Shown here in pieces: positions 34,501 through 42,432 of a DNA stretch of 64,000 nt (within the stretch, counting starts at the first letter, position 1; every line of letters starts with the position of its first letter). The translations under genes and the position numbers were made by a program. The notes below the pieces were generated by a model. It ran no database searches. It had not been told where the DNA came from and saw only the letters and a list, made by a program, of their open reading frames with translations. The DNA comes from Nonomuraea solani (GTDB lineage: Bacteria; Actinomycetota; Actinomycetes; Streptosporangiales; Streptosporangiaceae), in NCBI RefSeq assembly GCF_900108335.1, contig NZ_FNVT01000001.1:550977-614976 (forward strand). The letters are read 5' to 3'.

Positions 34501-34803
34501 TGGCCGGAGACCGGACAGCAGTGGGTGGACCTCACCTGGTCCTCGGCTCGTAACCTGAACCGGGCCGAGGTGTACTTCTTCGACGACGACGAGGGCATCG
34601 ATATGCCGGCGTCGTGGAAGCTGCAGTACTGGAACGGCAGCGCGTACGTGGACGTACCCGGCGCTTCGGCGTACCCGCTGACGAAGAACGGTTACAACAA
34701 CGTCACCTTCACCGCCACGAGCACGACCCGGCTGCGGGTGCTGCTCACCGGTAACGGGACGAATTCCGTCGGCCTGCTGGAGGTCAGGGCCTACGGGGCG
34801 TAG
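31570..34803 (+). CDS. Large secreted (alpha/alpha)6 glycoside hydrolase with two CBMs
   Basis: A 1,077-residue exported protein, signal peptide MRRALMALLLIAGLVVAGAPAHA. An N-terminal beta-sandwich (to about residue 270) precedes an (alpha/alpha)6 toroid (about 280-680). Acidic pocket candidates are in RYAEQDVKGQ, YDWGALTGNDADAVSFHW and PDANEFWADWNGSS. It resembles the MGH1/GH63-GH142 superfamily; GH142 members are beta-L-arabinofuranosidases, but I cannot assign the family firmly. The C-terminus carries two discoidin-like modules, and the last matches that of the upstream GH43. Coupled ATGA start with GGAGGG upstream. The pair probably acts on one arabinose-containing polysaccharide outside the cell. 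Confidence 0.75.
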   Translation: MRRALMALLLIAGLVVAGAPAHADQTIGYPSFSGPAIPAAPGSYTTGNMMQAIYDAESSGTDFWMDRLLARSGNDPAGTWLMTRGRALFMKTHTPGTLGFAGQSAYWESINNNNAFTVAVTPGTFTEQVSSRWQAPSHWKSRHTSGSVTINQTKFITENNVAVANLAITNGGTGSTTLQVRATSPYATSGSGSELTGQVNAYNNLTTLYPRLTGDGFTVSSGGLNRSVTIAAGATVTVKVVMGFVTNEIPASRTDYDAYAGYSAATAFATHVRAYNKWWADNVPYIDLPEPAIKKNVYYRWWLMRFNHLDADIPGQTFQFPISTEGVLGYNNAIVLTQPMHIDDLKYLRNPIYSYGDWLSAGQVSKNGRFLDNPGDPENWSNSYTQYIGEAAWKSYQIHGGQPAIAANLARYAEQDVKGQLSYYDTDNNKLIEYDWGALTGNDADAVSFHWKPGRMDRAEGAYQYSGALAAAQAYEAIGNTTKATEMRTLATQIQNAIVNVLWNPGRQLFEHRLKSTNEWVPWKEINNYYPFAVGAIPNTATYKQALRLFDDPAQYPIFPFYTANQADKAASGTGSNNFSTINSTVQFRLLSSVLRNYPNEWIDTTWYKKLLYWNAWAQYVGGNTQWPDANEFWADWNGSSIAYRSWIHHNILGSSNWTVVEDVAGLRPRNDAKVELSPINIGWTHFTVNNLRYRNADLTIVWDDPADGVVRYPGVPEGYSIYINGSRAATVSSLVPFTWDPATGAVTTSGTVTHNVAVPGLQSPSQVNHTSARMVDMLNKAGVDLTANLTNLAAGATATASTTAGGSSTAGAVDGFPINEPFWGGTTAGQDWYELNLGSARTLNEVRLWFKDSRPASSTYRAPASYDIQYHNGSAWVSVPSQAKSPATPRGNYNVAQFTAVTAQRIRVLATAASGARTGLTEIKVYNRGGVQPPSNLAPSATATASFTSSWESVAAVNDGIDPPSSNDTVNPRWGCWPETGQQWVDLTWSSARNLNRAEVYFFDDDEGIDMPASWKLQYWNGSAYVDVPGASAYPLTKNGYNNVTFTATSTTRLRVLLTGNGTNSVGLLEVRAYGA

Positions 34804-34809
34804 AAAAGA

Positions 34810-34842
34810 AGCGGGACGTGCCCTCATCGGACACGTCCCGCT
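34810..34842 (+). terminator. Hairpin terminator of the GH43 operon
   Basis: A perfect 11-bp stem, AGCGGGACGTG (34810-34820) with CACGTCCCGCT (34832-34842), begins 6 nt after the stop codon and is followed by CTTGTCTTCT. The nearest features on both sides agree with termination here. Confidence 0.8.
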
Positions 34843-34954
34843 CTTGTCTTCTCCCTGCCCGCAAAGGCGTAATGAGTTTCTCACTTTGCGTGACCTTCTG
34901 GTGGGGTTTCCGGCAAGCTGCTGCCATAACTTCAGCCGAAGGGTGGCGATCACG

Positions 34955-37063
34955 ATGGCAGGCAAGTGGCAGGCGGGCAATCTTCCGGCCGAACTGACGA
35001 GCCTGATCGGCCGTCGGTCCGAGCTCGACCAGGTGCGCCGGGCCTGCCGGCGCTCGCGGCTGGTGACCCTCACCGGCGTGGGCGGCGTCGGCAAGTCCCG
35101 CCTGGCGCTGCGGGTCGCCGCCGGCCTGCGGCCCGAGTTCGGCGGCGGGGCCTGGCTGGTGCAGCTGTCCCCGCTCGACGACGGCACGCTGCTGCCGCAC
35201 GCGATCGCCGAGGCGCTCAGGCTCACCGACCAGACCACCCGCCCCATGGTCGAGGTGCTGGCCGAGCACCTGCTCGGTAAGGAGGTCCTGCTCGTCCTCG
35301 ACACCTGCGAGCACCTGGTCGACGCCTGCGCCAGGACCGTCGAGACCCTGCTCGACGCCGTGCCGGGGCTGACCGTGCTGGCCACCAGCCGGCGCCCGCT
35401 GGAGGTGCGCGGCGAGCTCGTGATCGTGGTCGAGCCGCTGCCGGTCCCGCCCGAGGGCACCACGGCCCTGGCCGCCGGTGACGCGGTGGACCTGCTGGCC
35501 GAGCGCGCCGCCGAGACCATGCCCGGCTTCGACCTGGCCGACCACGACCAGGAGGCGGTCGCCCGCCTGTGCCGCCGGCTGGAGGGCATCCCGCTGGCGA
35601 TCGAGCTGGCCGCGGCGCGCCTGCGCGAGCTGCCGGTCCAGCACCTGGCCGACCGGCTCGACGACCGGTTCGCCACACTCGCCACCGACCCCGAGTCGGC
35701 GTCCGAGACGGGCCCGCCGTGGCACCAGGCGCTGCGCACCGCGATCGGGTGGAGCCACGAGCTGTGCGAGCCCGCCGAGCGCCTGCTCTGGGCGCGCGTG
35801 TCGGTGTTCGCCGGCGACTTCGACGCCGGGGCCGTGCGCCAGGTGTGCGCCGACGACCTGCTTGCCGAGGCCGACATCGGGCAACTGCTCGACGCGCTGG
35901 CCGACGAATCCGTCCTGACCTGGCTGCCGACCGGCGCGGGCGAGCGCTATCGGATGCTGGACACGCTGCGCGAATACGGCGCCGGCTGGCTGCGCAGCCT
36001 CGGCGAGGAAGACCGCTTCAAACAGCGCCACCGCGAGCACTACCTGTCGCTGGCCACCCGGGGCGCGGCGGGCTGGCTGGGGCCGGGCCAGACCTCCTGG
36101 TACGACCGCATGATCGGCGAGCACGACAACCTGCGCGCCGCCCTGGAGGTCGCGCTCGCCGCCAAGGACGGCCTGCCCTCCCTGGAGCTGGCCGGGACGC
36201 TCGCCTTCTTCTGGTACGGCTGCGGCTACGCCAAGGAGGGCCGCCACTACCTGAGGCAGGCCATCGACCTGGGCACCAGGCCCGGCCCCGCCCTGGTCCA
36301 GGCACTGTGGGCCGACGGCCTGCTGGCCGCCACGCTGGGCGACGCCGACGCGGTCGAGAACAGGGCCACGCAGTGCGAGCGGGCCGCGCTCCCCGGCGAC
36401 GCCTACGCGGCCAGGTGCGTCAAGACGCTCAGGGCGTCGGCCGGAGTGATCCGCGGCGACCTGTTGCAGGCGATGGCAGAGTCGGAGAGCGCCTACCTGA
36501 CGCGCTGGGACGGCTCCGACCTGACGATCGCCAACCTGCTGGCGCTGATCTGCCGCGCGCACGTGTTCATCGTCGAGGGCCGCATCGACGAGGCCGTCGA
36601 CGTCCTGGAAGACCTGCGCGCGCTGTGCGACCAGCGCGGCGAGCAGCACATGCGCTCCCACGGCGACCTGCTGCGCGGGCAGGCCGAGCTGGCCGGCGGC
36701 CGCCTCGACGCCGCCGTCGGCTTCGGCCAGGAGGCCCTGCGCACCAAGCAGCGGCTGCACGACAGCTTCGGCATCGGCCTGACCGTGGATCTGCTGGCCC
36801 TGGCGGCGGGCGCGGCCGGGCGGGCCGTACGCGCGGCGCGGCTGCTCGGCCTGGCCGAGCGGATCTGGAGCACCCACGGGCAGGCGCGGGCCAACGTCCC
36901 CGCCTGGATCGCCGCCCGGCAGGCGTGCGAGGAGCAGGCCCGCGAGACGCTCGGCGACAACGCCTACCACGTGGCCTACCACACCGGTTTCGACAGCGAC
37001 ATCGACGCGGGGATCGCGTTCGCCCTGGAGCCCGAGGGCGAGGGCCTGCACAACGGCACCTGA
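34955..37063 (+). CDS. STAND (AfsR-like) ATPase without DNA-binding domain
   Basis: A 702-residue signal-transduction NTPase. NB-ARC features are Walker A TGVGGVGKSRLALRV (about residues 37-51), Walker B LLVLDTCEHLVD, the sensor LATSRRPL, the GLPL-type GIPLAIELAAARL, then a winged-helix region. The C-terminal third is TPR-like helices (about 370-680). Relatives usually carry an N-terminal SARP/BTAD or a C-terminal LuxR helix-turn-helix. Neither is visible, so it may act as a sensor or partner rather than a direct transcription factor. The start is ATG 34955 with a weak AAGGGTGG. It sits between polysaccharide-degrading operons; a regulatory role there is speculative. Confidence 0.8.
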   Translation: MAGKWQAGNLPAELTSLIGRRSELDQVRRACRRSRLVTLTGVGGVGKSRLALRVAAGLRPEFGGGAWLVQLSPLDDGTLLPHAIAEALRLTDQTTRPMVEVLAEHLLGKEVLLVLDTCEHLVDACARTVETLLDAVPGLTVLATSRRPLEVRGELVIVVEPLPVPPEGTTALAAGDAVDLLAERAAETMPGFDLADHDQEAVARLCRRLEGIPLAIELAAARLRELPVQHLADRLDDRFATLATDPESASETGPPWHQALRTAIGWSHELCEPAERLLWARVSVFAGDFDAGAVRQVCADDLLAEADIGQLLDALADESVLTWLPTGAGERYRMLDTLREYGAGWLRSLGEEDRFKQRHREHYLSLATRGAAGWLGPGQTSWYDRMIGEHDNLRAALEVALAAKDGLPSLELAGTLAFFWYGCGYAKEGRHYLRQAIDLGTRPGPALVQALWADGLLAATLGDADAVENRATQCERAALPGDAYAARCVKTLRASAGVIRGDLLQAMAESESAYLTRWDGSDLTIANLLALICRAHVFIVEGRIDEAVDVLEDLRALCDQRGEQHMRSHGDLLRGQAELAGGRLDAAVGFGQEALRTKQRLHDSFGIGLTVDLLALAAGAAGRAVRAARLLGLAERIWSTHGQARANVPAWIAARQACEEQARETLGDNAYHVAYHTGFDSDIDAGIAFALEPEGEGLHNGT

Positions 37064-39322
37064 TCAGCGCAGACGCCCGGCTCCGGCGCCCGCGGGGACC
37101 AGGTGCCGCAGAGCCTTGGCCGGGTGCACGCGGGGCACCAGCGCCGGGGTCCAGCCGGCGTCCGTGCCGAGCGCCGTGCCGTTGGCGGCGTTGTACGCGG
37201 CCACCACGTCCGTCGCCACGCCGTCCACCAGGTTGTCCTTCGCGGTGATCGCGGTGCCGCCGAACACCGTCAGGACCTTCGCCGCCGCGATGCCGTCGAA
37301 GGCGTTGGCCTCGGCGTAGACCTGGGAGCCGACGCCCACGCCGATGCTGTAGCCGTGCCCGGCGCCGCCCTCGTAGTAGTTGTTGTAGACGTGCACCTGG
37401 CCGAACCGGACCCGGGGCGTGCGCTGGCCCAGGGCCTGGAAACGGTTGTGGTGCAGGGTGACCTTGAGCTTGTCCGCCTCGGCGTACCGGGTGGGATTGT
37501 CGGTGTTGCCGATCAGGGTGACCTTGTCGTGGCCGCTCAGGTGGTTCCAGGAGAGCGTCACGTAGTTGGAGCCGCGCACGACGTCGAGCAGCCCGTCGTG
37601 GACCTGGAACGGGCGGCCGAAGTAGCGCGGCCGGCCCGAGTCGGGGTTGTCGCCGTCGTTGAGGGTGTTGTGGTCCAGCCAGACGTGCGTGGCGGCGGAG
37701 ACCTCGACGTTGTCGAAGGAGGCGTTCCAGTTGCCCTCGGCGCCGTCGGTCGGGTCCCACTGCGGGAAGCAGTCGGAGGTATCGGTGATGGTGAGGTTGC
37801 GGACGATCACGTTGTCGGCGTTGCTCACGCGCAGGCCGAAGCTCTTGAGCGCCGCGCCTCTGCCCACGCCCATCAGGGTGACGTTGGATCCGACGGTGAT
37901 CGTCACGTGCTGGGCCATCTTGTTGTACGACGCTCTGCGCGCGTCTTCGAGCGGACCTGACGGCACGCTGGCCCGGCCCCAGACGGCCGGATCGTAGGCG
38001 GCCAGGTAGGCGGGCAGGCTGTAGCCGTCCACCGCGTAGTCCGCGCAGGTCAGCGGGTTGCCGGAGGCGTCGGTGTCGGCGTCGATGGCGCCCTTGACGT
38101 AGACGATCTTCGGGGTGTTGTCGGCCGGGTCGCCCAGCGCGCCGAGGAGCTGGGCCCTGGTCGAGACGGTGTGGACGTCCTCGGGGCGGGCGGCCGAGCC
38201 GCCGGTCGTGCCGGTGGTGGCCGCCGCCCAGCCGTCGTCGCGGGGCAGGGTCTCGCGGCCGGGCTCGGGGCGCGGGCCTCGGGGGCCGCGCCTGAACGGG
38301 CTCCAGCCGTCGGTGCCCGCCAGGTGGTTCTCCGGCTCGAAGGCCCTGGCCTGCTCGGGGGTGAGCTGTGGGCGGTCGTCGTTGACGCCGGCGCCGGGAC
38401 CGTGGTTGCGGTATTCGGACAGGCGGGCCTCCCGCCAGTTCAGGCCGGACATGTCGGTCCAGGGGGCGGCCTTGACCTGCTGGCCCAGCCACGACTCGCG
38501 CACCAGGACCTGGCCGCGCGCCGTCGCCGAGCCGCCGGCCGGCCACGGGCGGCCCAGGTGGACGGTGCGGGCGGGCGCATCGCTGGTCAGGTGGCTGCGG
38601 TAGATGAGGAAGCCGTACGGGTTGCTCAGCTCGGTGCTGGCGGCGGTGACGTAGCCGTTGTTGTCGGCGCTGCCCCGGGTCAGCGCCTTGATCACGCAGC
38701 CGTCGAACACGGCGGTGGCGCGGCCGAAGATGAAGTCGACGTCGCCCTCGACGTAGCAGTCGCGGAAGTACTGGCGGGCGACGGTGGTGGCGGAGGCGGT
38801 GTTGGCGTACAGGGTGTCCTGGTTGCCGAGGAACCTGACGTTGTCGTAGACCTGCCGGTCGCCGGTCGTGCGTACCGCGACGGCCTGGCTGGGGCCGTTC
38901 GCCGCCTCGTCGTAGGCGTTTTCGAAGGTGAGGTTCTTGGCGGTGAAGTCGGGAGCGCTGATGACGTACGAGGCGCTGCCCGAGGTGCCGTAGGGGCCCG
39001 AGCCGTCCGGTTTGGGGGTGGCGGCGGAGACGTCGTAGGTGAGCACGACCTCGCGCGGGTCCCGGGTGTCGCCGGCCAGCGTGATGTGCGGTTTGTCGGC
39101 CGGGATGACGACCTGCTGCCGGTAGGTGCCCTTGCGGACCAGGATGGTGACGGGCCGGGTGTTGCCGGCGGGCACGGCGTTCACGGCGTCCTGCACGGTC
39201 GCGTGGTCGCCCGAGCCGTCCGCCGCGACCACGAGCGTGCCGCGGCCGGTGGCCGCCGCCGCCGGCAGGGCGGTCGCGAACACGGTCAGGGCGATCAATG
39301 GGGGGAGTAACTGAAGTCGCAT
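37064..39322 (-). CDS. Secreted pectin methylesterase-pectate lyase fusion
   Basis: A 752-residue exported bifunctional pectinase. Signal peptide at residues 1 to about 24. A CE8 pectin methylesterase right-handed beta-helix (about 28-320) has FLGNQDTLY (Gln and first Asp), GDVDFIFGRATAVF (second Asp) and the LGRPWP Arg. A Pro/Arg/Gly linker follows (about 335-385). A PL1 pectate lyase domain (about 390-735) has WLDHNTLNDGDN for calcium binding, LSGHDKVTLIG, and HHNRFQALGQRTPRVRFG with the catalytic Arg. One chain would de-esterify homogalacturonan and then cleave it by beta-elimination. ATG 39322 has GAGG upstream. Convergent with the STAND gene with abutting stops (TGATCA). Confidence 0.93.
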   Translation of the reverse strand: MRLQLLPPLIALTVFATALPAAAATGRGTLVVAADGSGDHATVQDAVNAVPAGNTRPVTILVRKGTYRQQVVIPADKPHITLAGDTRDPREVVLTYDVSAATPKPDGSGPYGTSGSASYVISAPDFTAKNLTFENAYDEAANGPSQAVAVRTTGDRQVYDNVRFLGNQDTLYANTASATTVARQYFRDCYVEGDVDFIFGRATAVFDGCVIKALTRGSADNNGYVTAASTELSNPYGFLIYRSHLTSDAPARTVHLGRPWPAGGSATARGQVLVRESWLGQQVKAAPWTDMSGLNWREARLSEYRNHGPGAGVNDDRPQLTPEQARAFEPENHLAGTDGWSPFRRGPRGPRPEPGRETLPRDDGWAAATTGTTGGSAARPEDVHTVSTRAQLLGALGDPADNTPKIVYVKGAIDADTDASGNPLTCADYAVDGYSLPAYLAAYDPAVWGRASVPSGPLEDARRASYNKMAQHVTITVGSNVTLMGVGRGAALKSFGLRVSNADNVIVRNLTITDTSDCFPQWDPTDGAEGNWNASFDNVEVSAATHVWLDHNTLNDGDNPDSGRPRYFGRPFQVHDGLLDVVRGSNYVTLSWNHLSGHDKVTLIGNTDNPTRYAEADKLKVTLHHNRFQALGQRTPRVRFGQVHVYNNYYEGGAGHGYSIGVGVGSQVYAEANAFDGIAAAKVLTVFGGTAITAKDNLVDGVATDVVAAYNAANGTALGTDAGWTPALVPRVHPAKALRHLVPAGAGAGRLR

Positions 39323-39332
39323 GCCCAACCTC

Positions 39333-39423
39333 GCAATCGGTTGCACGAAACGCTGGCGTAACTCGCGCACCTCGTCAATGCTCTGCAGTGAAACTGCACC
39401 TTTCCTGCAACAAGCGGTTGCAG
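39333..39423. promoter_or_regulatory. Three dyads in the pectinase-xylanase intergenic region
   Basis: GCAATCGGTTGC (39333-39344), TGCAGT-GAA-ACTGCA (39384-39398) and CTGCAAC-AAGCG-GTTGCAG (39405-39423) are all TGCA-rich inverted repeats of LacI-operator type. A minus-strand promoter (TTGACG, 17 bp, CAGCGT) would start transcription of the pectinase gene at the first dyad. They probably bind a sugar-responsive repressor, perhaps the LacI encoded after the xylanase. Confidence 0.65.
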
Positions 39424-39428
39424 TGCTC

Positions 39429-39496
39429 TTGACCGGCGATCGCCCGGGCTTCTACAGTCCGCCTGATATTTATCGGCGTATCCCTGAAAGTTTCAG
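39429..39496 (+). promoter_or_regulatory. Xylanase promoter and downstream operator
   Basis: TTGACC (39429-39434) and TACAGT (39453-39458) are separated by 18 bp. The perfect dyad CTGAAA-G-TTTCAG (39484-39496) lies about 20 bp past the expected start and just before AGAGGAG. GAAA-n-TTTC dyads regulate hemicellulase genes in streptomycetes. Confidence 0.7.
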
Positions 39497-39505
39497 AGGA
39501 GTACC

Positions 39506-42412
39506 GTGCGCGCCCTTCGGATCCTGCTGACCGCCGTGCTGTTATGCCTCGTGCCGGCGGTCCCCGCGCACGCGGCCGACCTCACATACGACTTCGAGGA
39601 CGGCACCACGCAGGACTGGGGGCCGCGCGGCGACGGCGTGTCCGTCACGGTGGCGGCGGAGGCCGCCCGTACGGGCACCGGCGGCCTGCTCACCACCGGC
39701 CGCACCGCCACCTGGCACGGCGCCTCGATCCCGGCGCCCCTCGTCAGGGGTGTGGGCTACGAGGTGACCGCGTACGCGCGGATGGCAAGCGGGCAGCCGG
39801 CCGGCACGATCGCGATGACCGTGCAGCGCACGCCGACCGGCGGGAGCACCACGTACGAGCGGGTCGCGGCGGCCACCGTGACCGACGGCGGCTGGGTGCG
39901 GCTGTCGGGCACGTACCTGTTCACCGCCGAGTCCACCGGCGTGCAGCTCTACGTGGAGAGCACCGACGCCACCGGGAGCTACCACCTCGACGACGTCGTC
40001 ATCCGCCCGCAGGGCGATCCTGCCCACGAGCCGATCACCAGCGACTTCGAGGACGGCACCGCGCAGGACTGGTCGCCCAGGGCGGCCGCCGTCCTCCAGG
40101 CGGGTACGACCGCGCACGCGGGCACGGGCGGCCTCACGGTGACCGGTCGGTCGGCCTCCTGGGACGGCCCCGCGCTCAACGTGCTCGGCCGAATGGGCAA
40201 GGGCGACAAGTACGCCCTGTCGGTCTGGGTGCGGCTCGGCCCGGACACCCCGGCGGGCCGGCTCGGCCTGTCGATCGAGCGCAGGAGCGGCGGCACTCCG
40301 AGCTACGAGCGCATCGTCCCGCCCAAGGAGGTGCCGGCGGGGGAGTGGGTGCAACTCGCGGGGACGTACACGCCGGCCTATGACGTGGAGTTCCTCAGCC
40401 TGTACGTCGAGTCCGACACCGGCACCTTCCCCTTCCACCTCGACGACTTCACGATGCGCTGGATCGAGCCCAAGCCCATCCAGACCGACATCCCCCGGGT
40501 CAGGGACGCGGTGCCGTTCACCATGGGCTCGGCGTTCACCCGGCCGGACACGCTCGGCGTGCACGGCGAGCTGCTCGCCAGGCACTTCGGCAGCCTCACC
40601 CCCGGCAATGAGCTCAAATGGGACGCCACCGAGCCCAGGGAGGGCGAGTTCACCTTCACCGACGGCGACTACCTCGTGGACTTCGCCACCTCGCACGGCA
40701 TGCAGGTGCGCGGGCACACGCTCGCCTGGCACAGCCAGACGCCCGACTGGGTGTTCGCCGGCGCCACCAAGGAGGTGCTGCTCCAGCGGCTGGAGACGCA
40801 CGTGCGCACGCTCGTGACCCGGTACAAGGGCAGGATCGCCGCCTGGGACGTGGTCAACGAGGTGGTGGACGAGAACCAGCCCGACGGCCTGCGGCGCTCC
40901 CCGTGGTATCAGATCACCGGGCTCGACTTCATCCGCACCGCCTTCCGGGTCGCCCGCGAGGCCGACCCGGACGCCAAGCTGTTCATCAACGACTACAACA
41001 CCGAGTTCCCGCGCAAACGCGAGGCCCTGTACAGCCTGGTCAAGCGGCTCAAGGACGAAGGCGTGCCGATCGACGGCGTCGGCCACCAACTGCACCTCAA
41101 CATCGAGCACCCGGCCGCCTCCTCCGTCGAGGCCACCATCGAGCGCTTCGCGACGCTGGAGGTGGACCAGCAGGTCACCGAGCTGGACGTGAGCGTCTAC
41201 ACCGACTTCGTCTCCTCCTACGACACGATCCCGCCCGAACTGCTGATCCAGCAGGGACACCGGTACAAGGAGCTGTTCGACGTCTTCCGCCGGCACGCCG
41301 CCGACCTCGGCTCGGTCACCGTGTGGGGCGAGTCCGACGACGTGAGCTGGCTGCGTACGTGGCCGATCGCGCGCCTGAACGCGCCGCTGCTGTTCGACGA
41401 CGACCTGCAGGCCAAGCCCGCCTACTGGGGTGTGGTGGACCCGGCCAGGCTGGCGCCGCTGGTGCGCAGGCTGGAGGCGCCCGCCGGCACGCCCAAGGTG
41501 GACGGCAGGCGCGACCTCGAATGGGACCTGCTGCCCGACGCGCCGATCGCCCGGGTCGGAGACGTGTCGGCCGGCTTCCAGGCCCGCTCGTCCGCCGCCG
41601 GCCTCTACGTGCTCGCCGAGGTCACCGACCCGACCGCCGACCAGGCCGACCGGGTGACGTTCACCGTGAACGGCACCGCCCGCAGCCTGGGGCGCGGCGA
41701 CCGGGGAGTCCAGCGCACCGCCACCGGCTACCGCGCCGAGGCCCTGGTCGGCAAGGGCACGGACGTCGAGGTGACGGTACGCGACCGGGGCACCGCCATC
41801 TCCTGGACCGGCAAGGTCACCCCGGTGCCCGCGATCAAGCTCACCTCCGCCGCCCACCGCGCCGCCCCTGCGATCGACGGCGTCGTGGACCGGGCGTGGG
41901 GGTCGGCTCCCGAGATCCGCACCGCGACCTGGATCGAGGGCTCGTCCGGCGCGACCGCCAAGGTGCGCTCGCTCTGGAGCGGATCCACCCTGTACGTCCT
42001 GGCCCAGGTCGCCGACCCCGTCCTGAGCGAGGAGTCGGCGAACCCGTGGGAGCAGGACTCCGTCGAGATCTTCGTGGACCCCGGCAACGGCAAGACGAAG
42101 GGCTACGAGGACGACGACGGGCAGTACCGGGTGAGCTTCTCGGGCAAGGTCACCGTCGGCGGGACGTTCGACGCGGCCGGGGTCAAGGACAAGGTGCGGG
42201 CGGCGGCCAAGGTGGTGCCCGGCGGCTACGTGGTCGAGGCGGCGATCACGCTGCCCACCGTCACGCTCGCGGAAGGGGCGCTGCTGGGGTTCGACGCGCA
42301 GGTCAACGACGCCGCGGCGGGGGCTCGTACGAGTGCGGTGACCTGGAACGACGCCACCGGCCGCGGCTACCTCGACACCGGTCACTGGGGCGTGCTCCGC
42401 CTGGCCGGGTGA
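39506..42412 (+). CDS. Secreted multidomain GH10 endo-xylanase
   Basis: A 968-residue exported endo-1,4-beta-xylanase. Signal peptide (1 to about 22), two tandem CBM22 modules (each starting with YDFEDGT or SDFEDGT), then a GH10 TIM barrel (about residues 325-650). GH10 signatures include LTPGNELKWDATEP, GHTLAWHSQTPDW, the acid/base Glu in WDVVNEVVDE, and the nucleophile Glu in VTELDVSV. The C-terminus has CBM9-type modules (PKVDGRRDLEWD..., APAIDGVVDRAW...). The array CBM22-CBM22-GH10-CBM9-CBM9 is classic for xylanases acting on insoluble xylan. GTG 39506 follows AGAGGAG. The next gene is a LacI regulator, likely its controller. Confidence 0.95.
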   Translation: MRALRILLTAVLLCLVPAVPAHAADLTYDFEDGTTQDWGPRGDGVSVTVAAEAARTGTGGLLTTGRTATWHGASIPAPLVRGVGYEVTAYARMASGQPAGTIAMTVQRTPTGGSTTYERVAAATVTDGGWVRLSGTYLFTAESTGVQLYVESTDATGSYHLDDVVIRPQGDPAHEPITSDFEDGTAQDWSPRAAAVLQAGTTAHAGTGGLTVTGRSASWDGPALNVLGRMGKGDKYALSVWVRLGPDTPAGRLGLSIERRSGGTPSYERIVPPKEVPAGEWVQLAGTYTPAYDVEFLSLYVESDTGTFPFHLDDFTMRWIEPKPIQTDIPRVRDAVPFTMGSAFTRPDTLGVHGELLARHFGSLTPGNELKWDATEPREGEFTFTDGDYLVDFATSHGMQVRGHTLAWHSQTPDWVFAGATKEVLLQRLETHVRTLVTRYKGRIAAWDVVNEVVDENQPDGLRRSPWYQITGLDFIRTAFRVAREADPDAKLFINDYNTEFPRKREALYSLVKRLKDEGVPIDGVGHQLHLNIEHPAASSVEATIERFATLEVDQQVTELDVSVYTDFVSSYDTIPPELLIQQGHRYKELFDVFRRHAADLGSVTVWGESDDVSWLRTWPIARLNAPLLFDDDLQAKPAYWGVVDPARLAPLVRRLEAPAGTPKVDGRRDLEWDLLPDAPIARVGDVSAGFQARSSAAGLYVLAEVTDPTADQADRVTFTVNGTARSLGRGDRGVQRTATGYRAEALVGKGTDVEVTVRDRGTAISWTGKVTPVPAIKLTSAAHRAAPAIDGVVDRAWGSAPEIRTATWIEGSSGATAKVRSLWSGSTLYVLAQVADPVLSEESANPWEQDSVEIFVDPGNGKTKGYEDDDGQYRVSFSGKVTVGGTFDAAGVKDKVRAAAKVVPGGYVVEAAITLPTVTLAEGALLGFDAQVNDAAAGARTSAVTWNDATGRGYLDTGHWGVLRLAG

Positions 42413-42432
42413 GGCGCGACTACCATGTGATC

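Noticed and set aside
34955..37063. Considered as a full SARP or LuxR-type activator of an antibiotic cluster
   Set aside because: No BTAD or HTH domain is seen, and no biosynthetic cluster is in the window.
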